Origin: Jannaschia seohaensis
Lineage (GTDB): Bacteria > Pseudomonadota > Alphaproteobacteria > Rhodobacterales > Rhodobacteraceae
Direction: 5' to 3'
Length of the DNA stretch: 64,000 nucleotides
Assembly: GCF_900116765.1 (NCBI RefSeq)
Contig: NZ_UETC01000003.1
Span: forward strand, 310,001-374,000
Shown here: positions 57,016 to 64,000 of the stretch, piece after piece
Numbering within the stretch: the first letter of the stretch is position 1
How the letters are laid out: the number at the start of each line of letters is the position of its first letter
Made by a program: the position numbers and the translations under genes
The notes under the pieces: generated by a model
What the model was told of the DNA's origin: nothing
Seen by the model: only the letters and a program-made list of their open reading frames with translations
Databases searched by the model: none

Positions 57016-57023
57016 AAGCTCTT
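57001..57023. terminator. Hairpin covering the aroB stop codon
   Basis: AAGAGCTTTC (57001-57010) and GAAAGCTCTT (57014-57023) pair perfectly over 10 bp with a GTT loop. The aroB stop TGA (57013-57015) is inside it and the convergent small gene also ends at its edge. With no G/C-rich base and no T-run it may act more as a barrier or processing site than as a classical terminator. Confidence 0.5.
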
Positions 57024-57240
57024 CAGACGACGCGGCGGATCGACTCTCGGTTGCAGAACACCACGATCTGACCGCCATTCTTCACCGCCGTCCATCCGCG
57101 GCGGCGGATCGCGGCCAGGAAAACCTGCCGCGTCACCATCGCCTCGATATCTCGGAGCGAGCGGCGCACGGTCGCGCCGCCTTGGCGGAGAACACGGCGT
57201 TGAGCCAATGCGCCTGGCGTTTGGAGAGCAAGGGATCCAT
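57023..57240 (-). pseudogene. Frameshifted small conserved gene
   Basis: Leftward from an ATG at 57240 the frame encodes MDPLLSKRQAHWLNAVFSAK, then runs into unlikely sequence and a stop. The protein-like sequence continues one frame away as GGATVRRSLRDIEAMVTRQVF, RRRGWTAVKNGGQIVVFCN and ends at 57023. Adding one G to the AAGG run near 57185 would join them into a protein of about 72 residues that looks like a single conserved small protein. Either the gene is broken, or the sequence has a one-base error. A TTG start at 57208 for the second part is a less convincing alternative. Confidence 0.55.
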
Positions 57241-57263
57241 GCGCCCGTTATCGCGCATTGGGG

Positions 57264-57494
57264 TTAACGATCGGCTAATGCCTGGAGCCGCCGCAGCACC
57301 GCGACCCGGATCGCGGAGGCGAGACCGGCGGAGACCCCGCGTTCCCGGTCGATCCGGGCGGCGAGGGCGTTGACGGACAGGCCCTCCTCCCGGGCCATGT
57401 CGACGAAGGCGACCCAGAACGCGTCCTCCAGAGACACGCTCGTGCGGTGGCCGTCGAGCGTCAGGGAGCGTTTTCGGGGGCGGGCGTCGCTCAT
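57264..57494 (-). CDS. Ribbon-helix-helix domain protein
   Basis: 76-residue protein of the RHH_4 type. The beta-strand KRSLTLDGHRTSVSL is followed by two helices (EDAFWVAFVDMAREEGLSVNAL, ARIDRER...SAIRVAVLRRL). It is probably a small DNA-binding dimer. Its ATG overlaps the stop of the DUF4169 gene (ATGA); this gene pair is common in Rhodobacterales near fumC. Target unknown. Confidence 0.82.
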   Translation of the reverse strand: MSDARPRKRSLTLDGHRTSVSLEDAFWVAFVDMAREEGLSVNALAARIDRERGVSAGLASAIRVAVLRRLQALADR

Positions 57495-57664
57495 TCCAGG
57501 CGATGCCCGTCGAGGTCGCGCCGCGCCTTTTCCGCCGTGGTCTTTTCGAGCTCCCGCGCGGCTTTGCTGCGCCCGTGGCGCGCGGCATTGGCGTCGGCCT
57601 GCGCGGCCTTTTCGGCGCGGGCGCGCTGCTTACGGGCTTGGCGGAGATTGACGACCTTGGACAT
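57491..57664 (-). CDS. DUF4169 family small protein
   Basis: 57 residues, reading MSKVVNLRQARKQRARAEKA at the start and ending RDLDGHRLE. The sequence is a very basic, Ala-rich single helix (the family is a short charged helix of unknown function). It lies directly upstream of, and overlaps by 4 bases, the RHH gene. It is too short for most gene-size cutoffs but well supported by family resemblance and overlap. Confidence 0.75.
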   Translation of the reverse strand: MSKVVNLRQARKQRARAEKAAQADANAARHGRSKAARELEKTTAEKARRDLDGHRLE

Positions 57665-57777
57665 GCGGGAACTTTAGGGGCGTCCGGCGCGCGCGGCTAG
57701 GTAGTGCCTGCGTGTCTCGGCGATCCAGCCCGGACCAGAGCCACCGCGCTCAAAAAGCCTGCACTGGCTGGCGGAAC

Positions 57778-57808
57778 GGCCGGCCCGGATCAATCCTCCG
57801 GACCGGCC
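57778..57808 (-). terminator. Hairpin terminator of fumC
   Basis: GGCCGGCCCGGA (57778-57789) and TCCGGACCGGCC (57797-57808) pair with one mismatch around a 7-base loop, about 30 bases beyond the fumC stop in the leftward direction. No T-run is evident. Confidence 0.6.
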
Positions 57809-57837
57809 TGCGGGCGATGGCCTTGGGCGGCCGTGGG

Positions 57838-59229
57838 TCAGTCCTTTGGGCCGATCATCAGCTCCGGCCGGACCACGCGGTCGAAGGTCTCCTCGTCGAC
57901 GAGGCCCAGGGCGATGGCCTCTTCCTTCAGCGTCGTGCCGTTCTTGTGGGCGGTCTTGGCGACCTTGGTGGCGTTGTCATAGCCGATGGTGGGGGCCAGC
58001 GCCGTGACGAGCATCAGCGATTCCTTCATCAGCTTGTCGATCCGCTCCACATTCGCCTGAGTGCCGACGACCATGTTGTCGGTGAAGCTGCCGGCCGCAT
58101 CGCCCAGAAGCTGCATCGATTGGAGCACGTTATAGCTCATCATCGGGTTGTAGACGTTCAGCTCGAAATGGCCCTGGCTGCCGGCGAAGCCGACGGCGGC
58201 GTCGTTGCCCATGACATGGGCGCAGACCATCGTCAGCGCTTCCGCCTGGGTCGGGTTGACCTTGCCGGGCATGATCGAGGAACCGGGCTCGTTCTCCGGC
58301 AGGATCAGCTCGCCCAGGCCGGAGCGGGGGCCGGAGCCCAGCAGGCGCATGTCGTTGGCGATCTTGAAGAGGCTCGCGGCGACGGTCTTGAGAGCGCCGG
58401 AAAACATCACCATGGCGTCATGGGCGGCGAGCGACTCGAACTTGTTGGGCGCGGTGACGAAGGGCAGGCCGGTGATCGAAGCGATCTCGGCGGCGACCTT
58501 CTCGGCGAAGCCCTTGCGGGTGTTCAGCCCCGTGCCCACCGCCGTGCCGCCCTGGGCCAGCTCGTAGATGTCCGGCAGGCAAGCCTCGACCCGCTCGATT
58601 CCCTTGGCGACCTGATGGGCGTAGCCGCCGAACTCCTGGCCAAGCGTGAGCGGCGTCGCGTCCTGGGTGTGGGTGCGGCCGATCTTGATGATGTCCTTGA
58701 ATTCCTCGGATTTCACCTCCAGCGCGGCGTGGAGCTTGCGCAGGCCGGGCAGCAGCGTGTCGCGGGCCATCATGCCGATGGCGACATGCATCGCGGTGGG
58801 GAAGGTGTCGTTGGACGACTGGCCCATGTTGCAATGGTCGTTGGGGTGCACCGGGTCCTTGGAGCCGATGGTGCCGCCCATGATCTCGATCGCGCGGTTG
58901 GCGATGACCTCGTTGGCGTTCATGTTCGACTGCGTGCCCGAGCCGGTCTGCCAGACGACGAGGGGGAAGTTGTCGTCGAACTTACCGTCGATGACCTCTT
59001 GCGCGGCCTGCTGAATGGCCTTTGCGCGGTCCGCGTCCAGATCGCCGAAGTCTTCGTTGACGATGGCCGCCGCCTTCTTGATCGCGCCCAGGGCGCGGAT
59101 GATGGCGACCGGCTGACGCTCCCACCCGATGGGGAAGTTCATGATCGAGCGCTGCGTCTGCGCGCCCCAATACTTGTCGGAGGGGACCTCCAGCGGTCCG
59201 AAGCTGTCGGTTTCGGTGCGGGTGCTCAT
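57838..59229 (-). CDS. fumC: Fumarate hydratase class II
   Basis: Iron-free fumarase of the TCA cycle, 463 residues, full length. The family signature [13 protein letters not shown] is present near residue 320, with [17 protein letters not shown] near 95, [14 protein letters not shown] near 130, and [16 protein letters not shown] near 180. Single gene with its own terminator-like hairpin. Confidence 0.97.
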   Translation of the reverse strand: MSTRTETDSFGPLEVPSDKYWGAQTQRSIMNFPIGWERQPVAIIRALGAIKKAAAIVNEDFGDLDADRAKAIQQAAQEVIDGKFDDNFPLVVWQTGSGTQSNMNANEVIANRAIEIMGGTIGSKDPVHPNDHCNMGQSSNDTFPTAMHVAIGMMARDTLLPGLRKLHAALEVKSEEFKDIIKIGRTHTQDATPLTLGQEFGGYAHQVAKGIERVEACLPDIYELAQGGTAVGTGLNTRKGFAEKVAAEIASITGLPFVTAPNKFESLAAHDAMVMFSGALKTVAASLFKIANDMRLLGSGPRSGLGELILPENEPGSSIMPGKVNPTQAEALTMVCAHVMGNDAAVGFAGSQGHFELNVYNPMMSYNVLQSMQLLGDAAGSFTDNMVVGTQANVERIDKLMKESLMLVTALAPTIGYDNATKVAKTAHKNGTTLKEEAIALGLVDEETFDRVVRPELMIGPKD

Positions 59230-59389
59230 GGGGCGCTCCTGGTCTGTCCGGGACCGGGTTTAGCCCAGGGGTCAGGGGGCGTCCACGGGCGGTGGCGCTA
59301 ACGGATGGGCCTTTCGCGGACATAGCCGGAGGGCGCGCAGCCGGGCCGGTGCGCGACGTGAGAGGCGGGGGGCGTGGCGCCGTGGGCGG

Positions 59390-59881
59390 CTATTTGCGGA
59401 ACTTGTCGAGGCTGACGACTTCGGCCTCGTGGCGCGGCCGGGGCTCTTCCTCGGGTTCGTCGGAGAGGTCGGCGAAGGGCGCCTCCTCGTCCATGTCGTC
59501 CATCTCGTCGTCGCGGTCCGCGTCCTGTTCCTCGAAGCGGAGGCCGAACTCGACCGAGGGGTCGACGAAGGTGCGGAGCGCGCGCAGCGGCACGACCAGG
59601 GTCTCGGGGCTGTCGCCGAAATTCAGCGTGACCGAGAACCGGTCGTCCTCGACTTCCAGCCCGTCGAACCAGTGCTGGAGCACAATGGTCATGTCCTCGG
59701 GATAGCGGTCGCGCAGCCAGTCGGCGATCTCGACCCCGGGATGGCGGGTGTCGAAGGAGATGAAGAAGTGATGTTCGCCGGGCAGCCCCTCGGCCGCGAC
59801 CCGACGCAGGAGATCCGCGATCAGCCCGCGCATCGCGTCATGCATCCTCGCGCCGTAGTCGATGCTTTGCCAGTCCGCCAT
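59390..59881 (-). CDS. sspB: SspB, ClpXP adaptor
   Basis: Binds the ssrA tag and ClpX, raising delivery of tagged proteins to ClpXP. From the ATG at 59881 the protein is 163 residues. It has an alphaproteobacterial SspB core (IDYGARMHDAMRGLIADLL, HHFFISFDTRHPGVEI, MTIVLQHWFDGL, FSVTLNFGDSPETLVVPL), an acidic linker, and a short C-terminal tail (EVVSLDKFRK) that docks on the ClpX zinc domain. It is next to the tmRNA gene that makes the tag, and clpX/clpP lie 17-18 kb away. Confidence 0.93.
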   Translation of the reverse strand: MADWQSIDYGARMHDAMRGLIADLLRRVAAEGLPGEHHFFISFDTRHPGVEIADWLRDRYPEDMTIVLQHWFDGLEVEDDRFSVTLNFGDSPETLVVPLRALRTFVDPSVEFGLRFEEQDADRDDEMDDMDEEAPFADLSDEPEEEPRPRHEAEVVSLDKFRK

Positions 59882-60094
59882 GGTCAGCCCCCGAAGTGCC
59901 GTCATCCAAGATAGAACAGAGGCGCGGGGAGGGGACAAGGCCCCGCGCCGCGCCGGGACGGAAATCCCGTCCGGGCCAGAAGGTGGCGGTGGGGCGCATC
60001 CTTACTGGTGCGCACGCCATGGCGGATCGCCGAATCGCGCCGAAGCGGAGGGCGCGGGGCCGCGCGGCTGGGCGATGGAAATGGGGAAGGAAGT

Positions 60095-60420
60095 GCAGGC
60101 TTCTGTTGCCAGGTGCCTGCGAACCCCGCCTTACACTGCTAGGCGCAAGGACTTAAGTTTCGGTAGATCCGACTGCTTACGCAGCCATCGCCACCGGAGC
60201 ACGGTTGTCGTTGGCAACTGTACGTTTCGGACCGATAACGGTGGTACCTCACCGAGCGAAAGCTGGCCTCTTTAGACGTTCGTCGATCCTATTTCGGCCC
60301 CAAATGTCCCCAACGAGGATCTTGGTGGAGCCGCCGGGTACCGCCCCCGGGTCCGAGCCGCTTATTACAGGTGCGTTTATCGCCATAGTCCCCGAGGGGA
60401 CACCCGTTAGGTAGGGGAGC
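60095..60420 (-). ncRNA. ssrA: tmRNA (two-piece, circularly permuted)
   Basis: Rescues stalled ribosomes and appends a degradation tag. Reading leftward, the acceptor piece comes first and ends with the tRNA-like 3' segment GGCTCCACCA (60321-60331 region), preceded by a T-arm-like GGGGGCGGTACCC. A short spacer follows, then the coding piece starting GGGGCCGAAATAGGATCGAC near 60303. The resume codon GCC is at 60213-60215 and the tag reads ANDNRAPVAMAA, stop TAA at 60177-60179. The order (acceptor before coding) is the permuted arrangement known in Alphaproteobacteria. Ends are approximate. Confidence 0.93.
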
Positions 60421-60439
60421 GCGTCCCGGGGATCAAGGG

Positions 60440-60793
60440 TCAGGCCAACCAGAGATTGCCGAGAACCAGCATCAGGCCGACCACGATCTCGGTGCCGAAG
60501 AAGGTCCATTTGCGCGCGGTCGTGCCGTCCATCAGCAGCGAGGTGACGCGGCCCAGCGCGCCGCCCAACCAGACGAAGCCCAGCATCGCGTAGGATATGG
60601 GCGAGGCGAGGAACAGCGTCGCCAGCCCCGCCACCACGAAGAGCGCCCCGGACGCGGCCCGGATCTCTGAATAGCCCATGGTGCTGCCGGTATCGGCGAG
60701 GCCGACCTTTTCCATCGTCCAGGCCGGGGCCAGCCATCCGGCCGTGCCGAAGCCGATCGTGACGATCGCGAGAAGCATGTTGATCAGGTCCAT
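60440..60793 (-). CDS. DUF4345-like membrane protein
   Basis: 117 residues with four hydrophobic segments (about 3-22, 45-63, 67-85, 95-114) and little else. The MGYSEIRAASGALFVVAGLATLF region and small size fit DUF4345 membrane proteins. Function unknown. It is upstream of ssrA in the same direction, leaving only about 20 bases to the RNA gene. Confidence 0.65.
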   Translation of the reverse strand: MDLINMLLAIVTIGFGTAGWLAPAWTMEKVGLADTGSTMGYSEIRAASGALFVVAGLATLFLASPISYAMLGFVWLGGALGRVTSLLMDGTTARKWTFFGTEIVVGLMLVLGNLWLA

Positions 60794-60880
60794 CCGTCTC
60801 TCCGCAAATAGGGGGCCGCGCGGGCGGCTTGCTTTGGCTATGCAACACGGAGGGGCGGGGGGTGGGTTCCCCGCCGGGGC

Positions 60881-61858
60881 TCAGACGCGGCGGGCGCTCC
60901 GAATCTCTCGAAGGCGTCCAAGCCCGGCGCGCAGCCCGTCCTCCGCCCAATGGCGTGCATCGCGCAGGACCGCCCGCAGTGCGGGTTCGGTTGTCGGGCC
61001 GCCGTCATCGACGACATAGACCGGCGGGGCATCGCCGGTGGCCGGCGGCTCCGCAAGCTCGCTGCGATAGAGCGCGCCGTAATGCGCATAGGCCGCCGGG
61101 GCCAAGGCGTGCAGCCGCGCCTGCGTCGGGTCCAGCCCGGCAGGGCCGTTTTGCGCGAGGGCGGCCGCGATGCGGGGTTTGGGGCCGTGGAAATGGACGA
61201 TCCCAGTCTCGGGCCCGACGCCCCAATAGGGCTTCCAGTTCATCTCCAGCGGCAGCGGATCCGTCCGGCCGCGAAAGAAGGCGTTGAAGCTGGCCTGGTC
61301 GTGGGTGGGCCAGGTGAAATCGCCCGCGAGCCGCGCTCGGATGGCGGCGCGAAAGGCGTCATCCACCCCGCGCAGCCCGTCGAGGTTCATCAGCATCACA
61401 CCGGAATTGAAATGACTGCGCGCGGCCCGCCACCGCTCGGGCGCCACGGCCAGCAGGCGCGGGCGCGCGAGACGCGGCGGGAGCGGGCGGAAGAGCACAT
61501 CGATATCGGTGTAGAGGACGACCGCGTCCTCGGTCTCGATCCGGGGGATGTCCAGCCGCAGCCAATGGCCCGCGAAGGTCTCGTAATCGGCGCCATAAGC
61601 ACGGCGCAGCTCGGGCTCTAAAGACGGCATGTGGCGGATCACCGTCACGCCCATCTCCCGCAGTTTGTCCAGCGCGGGCCGCGTGCGGCCGACATAGAGG
61701 CAATGGGGCAGCAGGTCGGTGTGCCGCAGGCAGGAGTGGATCGCCGCCCGCAGCAGCCGGAAATTATCCCCGCCCAGCGCGCCGTCGTTGGCGCAGAAAT
61801 ACCATTTGCGCAGGCGGGTCTGCGCGGCCGGAGCCTCCGGCCGCGCAAGGGTCATCAA
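60881..61858 (-). CDS. Glycosyltransferase-like protein (GT8-like)
   Basis: 325 residues. After an N-terminal WYFCANDGALGGDNFRLLRAA segment, a GT-A core is seen: TDLLPHCLYVG, then the DxD-type YTDIDVLFRPL (about residue 120), HFNSGVMLMNL and NWKPYWGVGPETGIVHFHGPKP, an order typical of GT8-like transferases. Acceptor unknown. Its start overlaps the stop of the binding-protein gene by 4 bases (ATGA), so the two are co-translated. Confidence 0.72.
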   Translation of the reverse strand: MMTLARPEAPAAQTRLRKWYFCANDGALGGDNFRLLRAAIHSCLRHTDLLPHCLYVGRTRPALDKLREMGVTVIRHMPSLEPELRRAYGADYETFAGHWLRLDIPRIETEDAVVLYTDIDVLFRPLPPRLARPRLLAVAPERWRAARSHFNSGVMLMNLDGLRGVDDAFRAAIRARLAGDFTWPTHDQASFNAFFRGRTDPLPLEMNWKPYWGVGPETGIVHFHGPKPRIAAALAQNGPAGLDPTQARLHALAPAAYAHYGALYRSELAEPPATGDAPPVYVVDDGGPTTEPALRAVLRDARHWAEDGLRAGLGRLREIRSARRV

Positions 61859-62886
61859 AAGCCGGCCTTGATGCGCTCGAAGGTCTCGTTCTGCTTTTCC
61901 CGCAGAGCCGCGTCCATCGGCAGCTGCGCCAGCACCGGCGCGTCGATCTGGCCCAGGCCGGCGGCGACCAGCGCCTCTTCGCCCTGGCTGGCCATCGCCG
62001 CCTGGTTCGACTGGCCGTAGCCCGCCTCAAGCAGCGGCACGGTCGCGGAGGGGGCGAGCATCGCGTTGACGTAGTCGTAGGCCAGCTGCTCCTCGCCCTC
62101 GCCCTCGCGCATGTTCACATAGCCGCAGAGCCACAGCGACGAGCCTTCGGCCGCCTCGCGCTGGAAGCCGATCGGGAAGCCTTCCTCGACCATGGTGGGC
62201 AGCGTCTCGTTCCACGCCCAGCTCACTAGCACCTCGCCGGAGGCCAGCAGCTGCGACAGCTCGGCCGGATCGGTCCAGTAGGTGCGCAGGTTCGGGTGCA
62301 CCTCCCGCAGCCAGGCCGAGGCGGCCTCGAACTGCGCGTCGGTGGCCGCGGACCAGTCGGTCGTGCCGGTTGCGAGATAGGCCAGCGCATAAGCGTCGTC
62401 GACATTGTCCGGCAGCGCCATGCGGCCCGCATATTTGGGGTTGGTGAAGACGTTCAGGGTGGCGACGTCCTCGGCCGGGACGTCCTCGGCATTGTAGGCG
62501 ATCGCGGTGGAGCCGTAATCGACCGGCAGGAAGAACACGTCCTCGTTTGTGTCGACCTCGGTGCCGGTCAGGTCGGTGCTGAGGTTGGCCCATTCGGGGA
62601 TCAGAGACAGATCCCAGGGCTCGACGATGCCCGAATCGACGAACTTGTTGACCGACCCGGCGCAGATATGGGTCACGTCGGCGCGGAAGCCGGAGGACAG
62701 CTTTTGAAACGCCTCGTCTTCGTCGCCGAAGAAGGCGAAGCTGGGGCTCTCACCGTGCTTTTCGACATACTCGGCATGGAAGGCGGGATCCTCGAAGCCC
62801 GCATAGTCGAAGACGGTCATCTGCGCGGCGGCGGGCAGGGCGATCAGGGTCGCGGCCCCGCCCAGCAGGGTGGCTTTCAGGGTCAT
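61855..62886 (-). CDS. Periplasmic substrate-binding protein, polyamine (PotD)-type
   Basis: 343 residues from the ATG at 62886, preceded by GGGAGA at 6-base spacing. A signal peptide (about 1-22, ending PAAAQ) leads into an extracellular solute-binding fold related to spermidine/putrescine-binding proteins: VFDYAGFEDPAFHAEY, FRADVTHICAGSVNKFV, PVDYGSTAIAYNAEDV, and SWAWNETLPTMVEEGFP. No permease or ATPase gene is adjacent on this strand, so it is an orphan or its partners lie outside the window. Upstream is a GntR regulator. Confidence 0.87.
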   Translation of the reverse strand: MTLKATLLGGAATLIALPAAAQMTVFDYAGFEDPAFHAEYVEKHGESPSFAFFGDEDEAFQKLSSGFRADVTHICAGSVNKFVDSGIVEPWDLSLIPEWANLSTDLTGTEVDTNEDVFFLPVDYGSTAIAYNAEDVPAEDVATLNVFTNPKYAGRMALPDNVDDAYALAYLATGTTDWSAATDAQFEAASAWLREVHPNLRTYWTDPAELSQLLASGEVLVSWAWNETLPTMVEEGFPIGFQREAAEGSSLWLCGYVNMREGEGEEQLAYDYVNAMLAPSATVPLLEAGYGQSNQAAMASQGEEALVAAGLGQIDAPVLAQLPMDAALREKQNETFERIKAGF

Positions 62887-62957
62887 CGGTCTCTCCCGTG
62901 TTGGACCTTGTTTTGCCGCGCAATCTAGGGCTGACGCGGAGGCGCCGCAATGGGCGC

Positions 62958-63668
62958 TCAGCGCCGTTCGCGCCGGACCTGTCCGCGGTGGAAAAGCGCG
63001 ACCATCTGTGCCTCCAACTCGGTCAGAATATGGCACGCCTCGCCCGCATCTCGGGCGCGCACGGCATTTGCGAGTCGGCGGTAGAGCGCGGCGATTTCCG
63101 TGCGGTCGCGGTCGGGGAAGGTGATCATGTTCATCAGCGGCTGCATCGCCTCGACGGCCCCTGCAAGCTGATAGGAGAGAACCGGGTTATGCGCGGCATC
63201 GACGAAGGCCCGATGAAAGGCCACGTCGGCCGCGCAGAAAGCCACGTCGTCGCAAGGCTGCGTGAGACGGGTCAGGGCGTCGCGCATCGCGGTCAGATCG
63301 GCGGGGACATGGTTGGCGCAGGCGAGATCGGCGCAGGCCCGCTCCAGCGCGAAGCGCGCCTCGGCGGCGGTCTCGAAATCGACGGCGTTCATCGACAGCA
63401 GCAGGGTCGAGGTGGCGACATGGCTCTCGATGGCGGCCTCGAAGGTGAGCCGATTGACGAAGGCGCCGCCCGTGTTGCCCCGCTTGGTGCGGATCAGGTT
63501 GCGGGCGGCGAGCCGCTTCAGCGCCTCCCGCACGGTCGCGCGGGAACAGTCGAATTGCGCCGCCAACTCCGCTTCCGAGGGCAGCCGGTCATCGGCCACG
63601 AGATCGCCCGACGCGATACGGGCCGCGATCTGCTCGGAGATGTCCGTGGAGAGGGGCGTGGAGGGCAT
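62958..63668 (-). CDS. GntR family regulator with FCD domain
   Basis: FadR-type transcription factor, 236 residues from the ATG at 63668. An N-terminal winged helix (SEQIAARIASGDLVADDRLPSEAELAAQF, SRATVREALKRLAARNLI) precedes an all-helical FCD ligand domain with the metal-site pattern D..FH..... H in ADVAFHRAFVDAAHNPVL and a later RANDRTEI-like helix. An earlier ATG at 63704 would put the operator inside the coding region, so the shorter start is preferred, though neither has a strong ribosome-binding sequence. The adjacent binding protein is a likely target. Confidence 0.87.
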   Translation of the reverse strand: MPSTPLSTDISEQIAARIASGDLVADDRLPSEAELAAQFDCSRATVREALKRLAARNLIRTKRGNTGGAFVNRLTFEAAIESHVATSTLLLSMNAVDFETAAEARFALERACADLACANHVPADLTAMRDALTRLTQPCDDVAFCAADVAFHRAFVDAAHNPVLSYQLAGAVEAMQPLMNMITFPDRDRTEIAALYRRLANAVRARDAGEACHILTELEAQMVALFHRGQVRRERR

Positions 63669-63678
63669 CAGTTTTCTA

Positions 63679-63703
63679 TTGTCAGACAATTTAAGGTCTG
63701 ACA
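63679..63703. promoter_or_regulatory. Putative GntR operator
   Basis: TTGTCAGACAA (63679-63689) fits the TNGTNNNACNA type of FCD-GntR operators. In addition TGTCAGAC (63680-63687) and GTCTGACA (63696-63703) are perfect 8-bp inverted arms separated by 8 bases. It lies between the divergent regulator and the DUF2182 gene, where an autoregulatory operator is expected. Confidence 0.6.
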
Positions 63704-63750
63704 TTCGGATACGCGAGAGTGTCACGTCGCACAAGGCCGGGGAGGGCTCG

Positions 63751-64000
63751 ATGCGTCATCTGTCCCGCATGACCGCGCCGCATTGGCTGGCGCTCTATGC
63801 CGGGCTGCTGGCGGCCTGGGCGCTGGTCTGGTCGATGTCGGCCCCTGGCACCTTCGCGAGCGCCCTGCGCGACCTCTGTCTCACCCCCGCCGGAGAGGCG
63901 ACGGCGTTTGGTCTGCTGGCGATGTGGCTGATCATGTCAGCGGCGATGATGCTGCCGACGGCGCTCCCGGCCTTCGCTACCCATGACGAGATCGCGACGG
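63751..64000 (+). CDS. DUF2182 membrane protein (3' end missing)
   Basis: The first 83 residues are in the window. After a short N-terminus, two hydrophobic helices (WLALYAGLLAAWALVW and a second near FGLLAMWLIMSAAMMLP) are seen; MWLIMSAAMMLPTALP is the hallmark of DUF2182 predicted metal-binding membrane proteins. GGGGAGGG is about 6 bases before the ATG. It diverges from the GntR regulator and may be under its control. Confidence 0.75.
   Translation, partial: MRHLSRMTAPHWLALYAGLLAAWALVWSMSAPGTFASALRDLCLTPAGEATAFGLLAMWLIMSAAMMLPTALPAFATHDEIAT

Noticed and set aside
57665-57777. Possible tRNA gene between the DUF4169 gene and fumC.
   Set aside because: No cloverleaf with a T-arm TTCGA and matching acceptor stem can be drawn.

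Overview
The window is high-GC DNA from an alphaproteobacterium, very probably a member of the Rhodobacterales (Roseobacter/Rhodobacter group). Indicators are the circularly permuted two-piece tmRNA gene, the strong skew to G/C in third codon positions, the sspB-ssrA neighbourhood, the DUF4169/ribbon-helix-helix gene pair, a citramalate synthase downstream of cysS, and short intergenic elements (a G/C-rich hairpin followed by an A/T-rich 'AGTATTT-GGCCAGAAGAAG'-like tail). The content is mostly chromosomal housekeeping. I see no prophage, insertion sequence, CRISPR array or tRNA gene.

Layout. 1-8.3 kb: miaA (cut by the window start) diverges from pyrH; lipA and a DegP-like protease overlap; then a DUF4239 membrane protein, a diheme cytochrome c with a cytochrome c', a MocA/MobA-like nucleotidyltransferase and two unassigned proteins. 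8.3-15.2 kb: a broken cupin gene, a dimethylglycine-dehydrogenase-like flavoenzyme, and a tightly overlapping operon of an aminotransferase, a PEP-mutase/isocitrate-lyase-like enzyme and a PLP decarboxylase. 15.4-24 kb: cysS-cimA-methyltransferase-squalene/phytoene-synthase-like gene, each joined by a 4-bp ATGA overlap, then dnaB, an Excalibur-like lipoprotein, pyrE and pyrC. 24-32.6 kb: a urease locus (ureD, A, B, C, E, F, G) interrupted by several unrelated small genes and a cyclase-family protein. 33-38 kb: tatD, holB, tmk, dacA-like and a SPOR lipoprotein.

38-48 kb: a photolyase-like flavoprotein, an HWE/HisKA_2-type histidine kinase, clpX, clpP, an ArsR-SRPBCC fusion regulator, a glycosyltransferase-like gene and valS. 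48-57 kb: an orphan CoxL-like molybdoenzyme subunit overlapping a DUF2235 hydrolase, a CNNM/CBS (CorC) protein, xerD with two conserved upstream genes, aroK-aroB. 57-64 kb: a frameshifted small gene, RHH and DUF4169 genes, fumC, sspB, ssrA (tmRNA), a DUF4345 membrane protein, a glycosyltransferase-like protein, a polyamine-type binding protein, a GntR/FCD regulator and a DUF2182 membrane protein cut by the window end.

Functional links. ClpX, ClpP, SspB and tmRNA form a complete trans-translation/tagged-protein degradation set within 18 kb. pyrH, pyrE and pyrC serve pyrimidine synthesis. The urease cluster carries structural and accessory genes but no nickel transporter is seen. The least explained parts are the aminotransferase/PEP-mutase-like/decarboxylase operon, the orphan CoxL-DUF2235 pair and the photolyase-like protein with an apparently permuted domain order. 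Three small genes look broken; two of them by loss of a single G, so sequencing error must also be considered.
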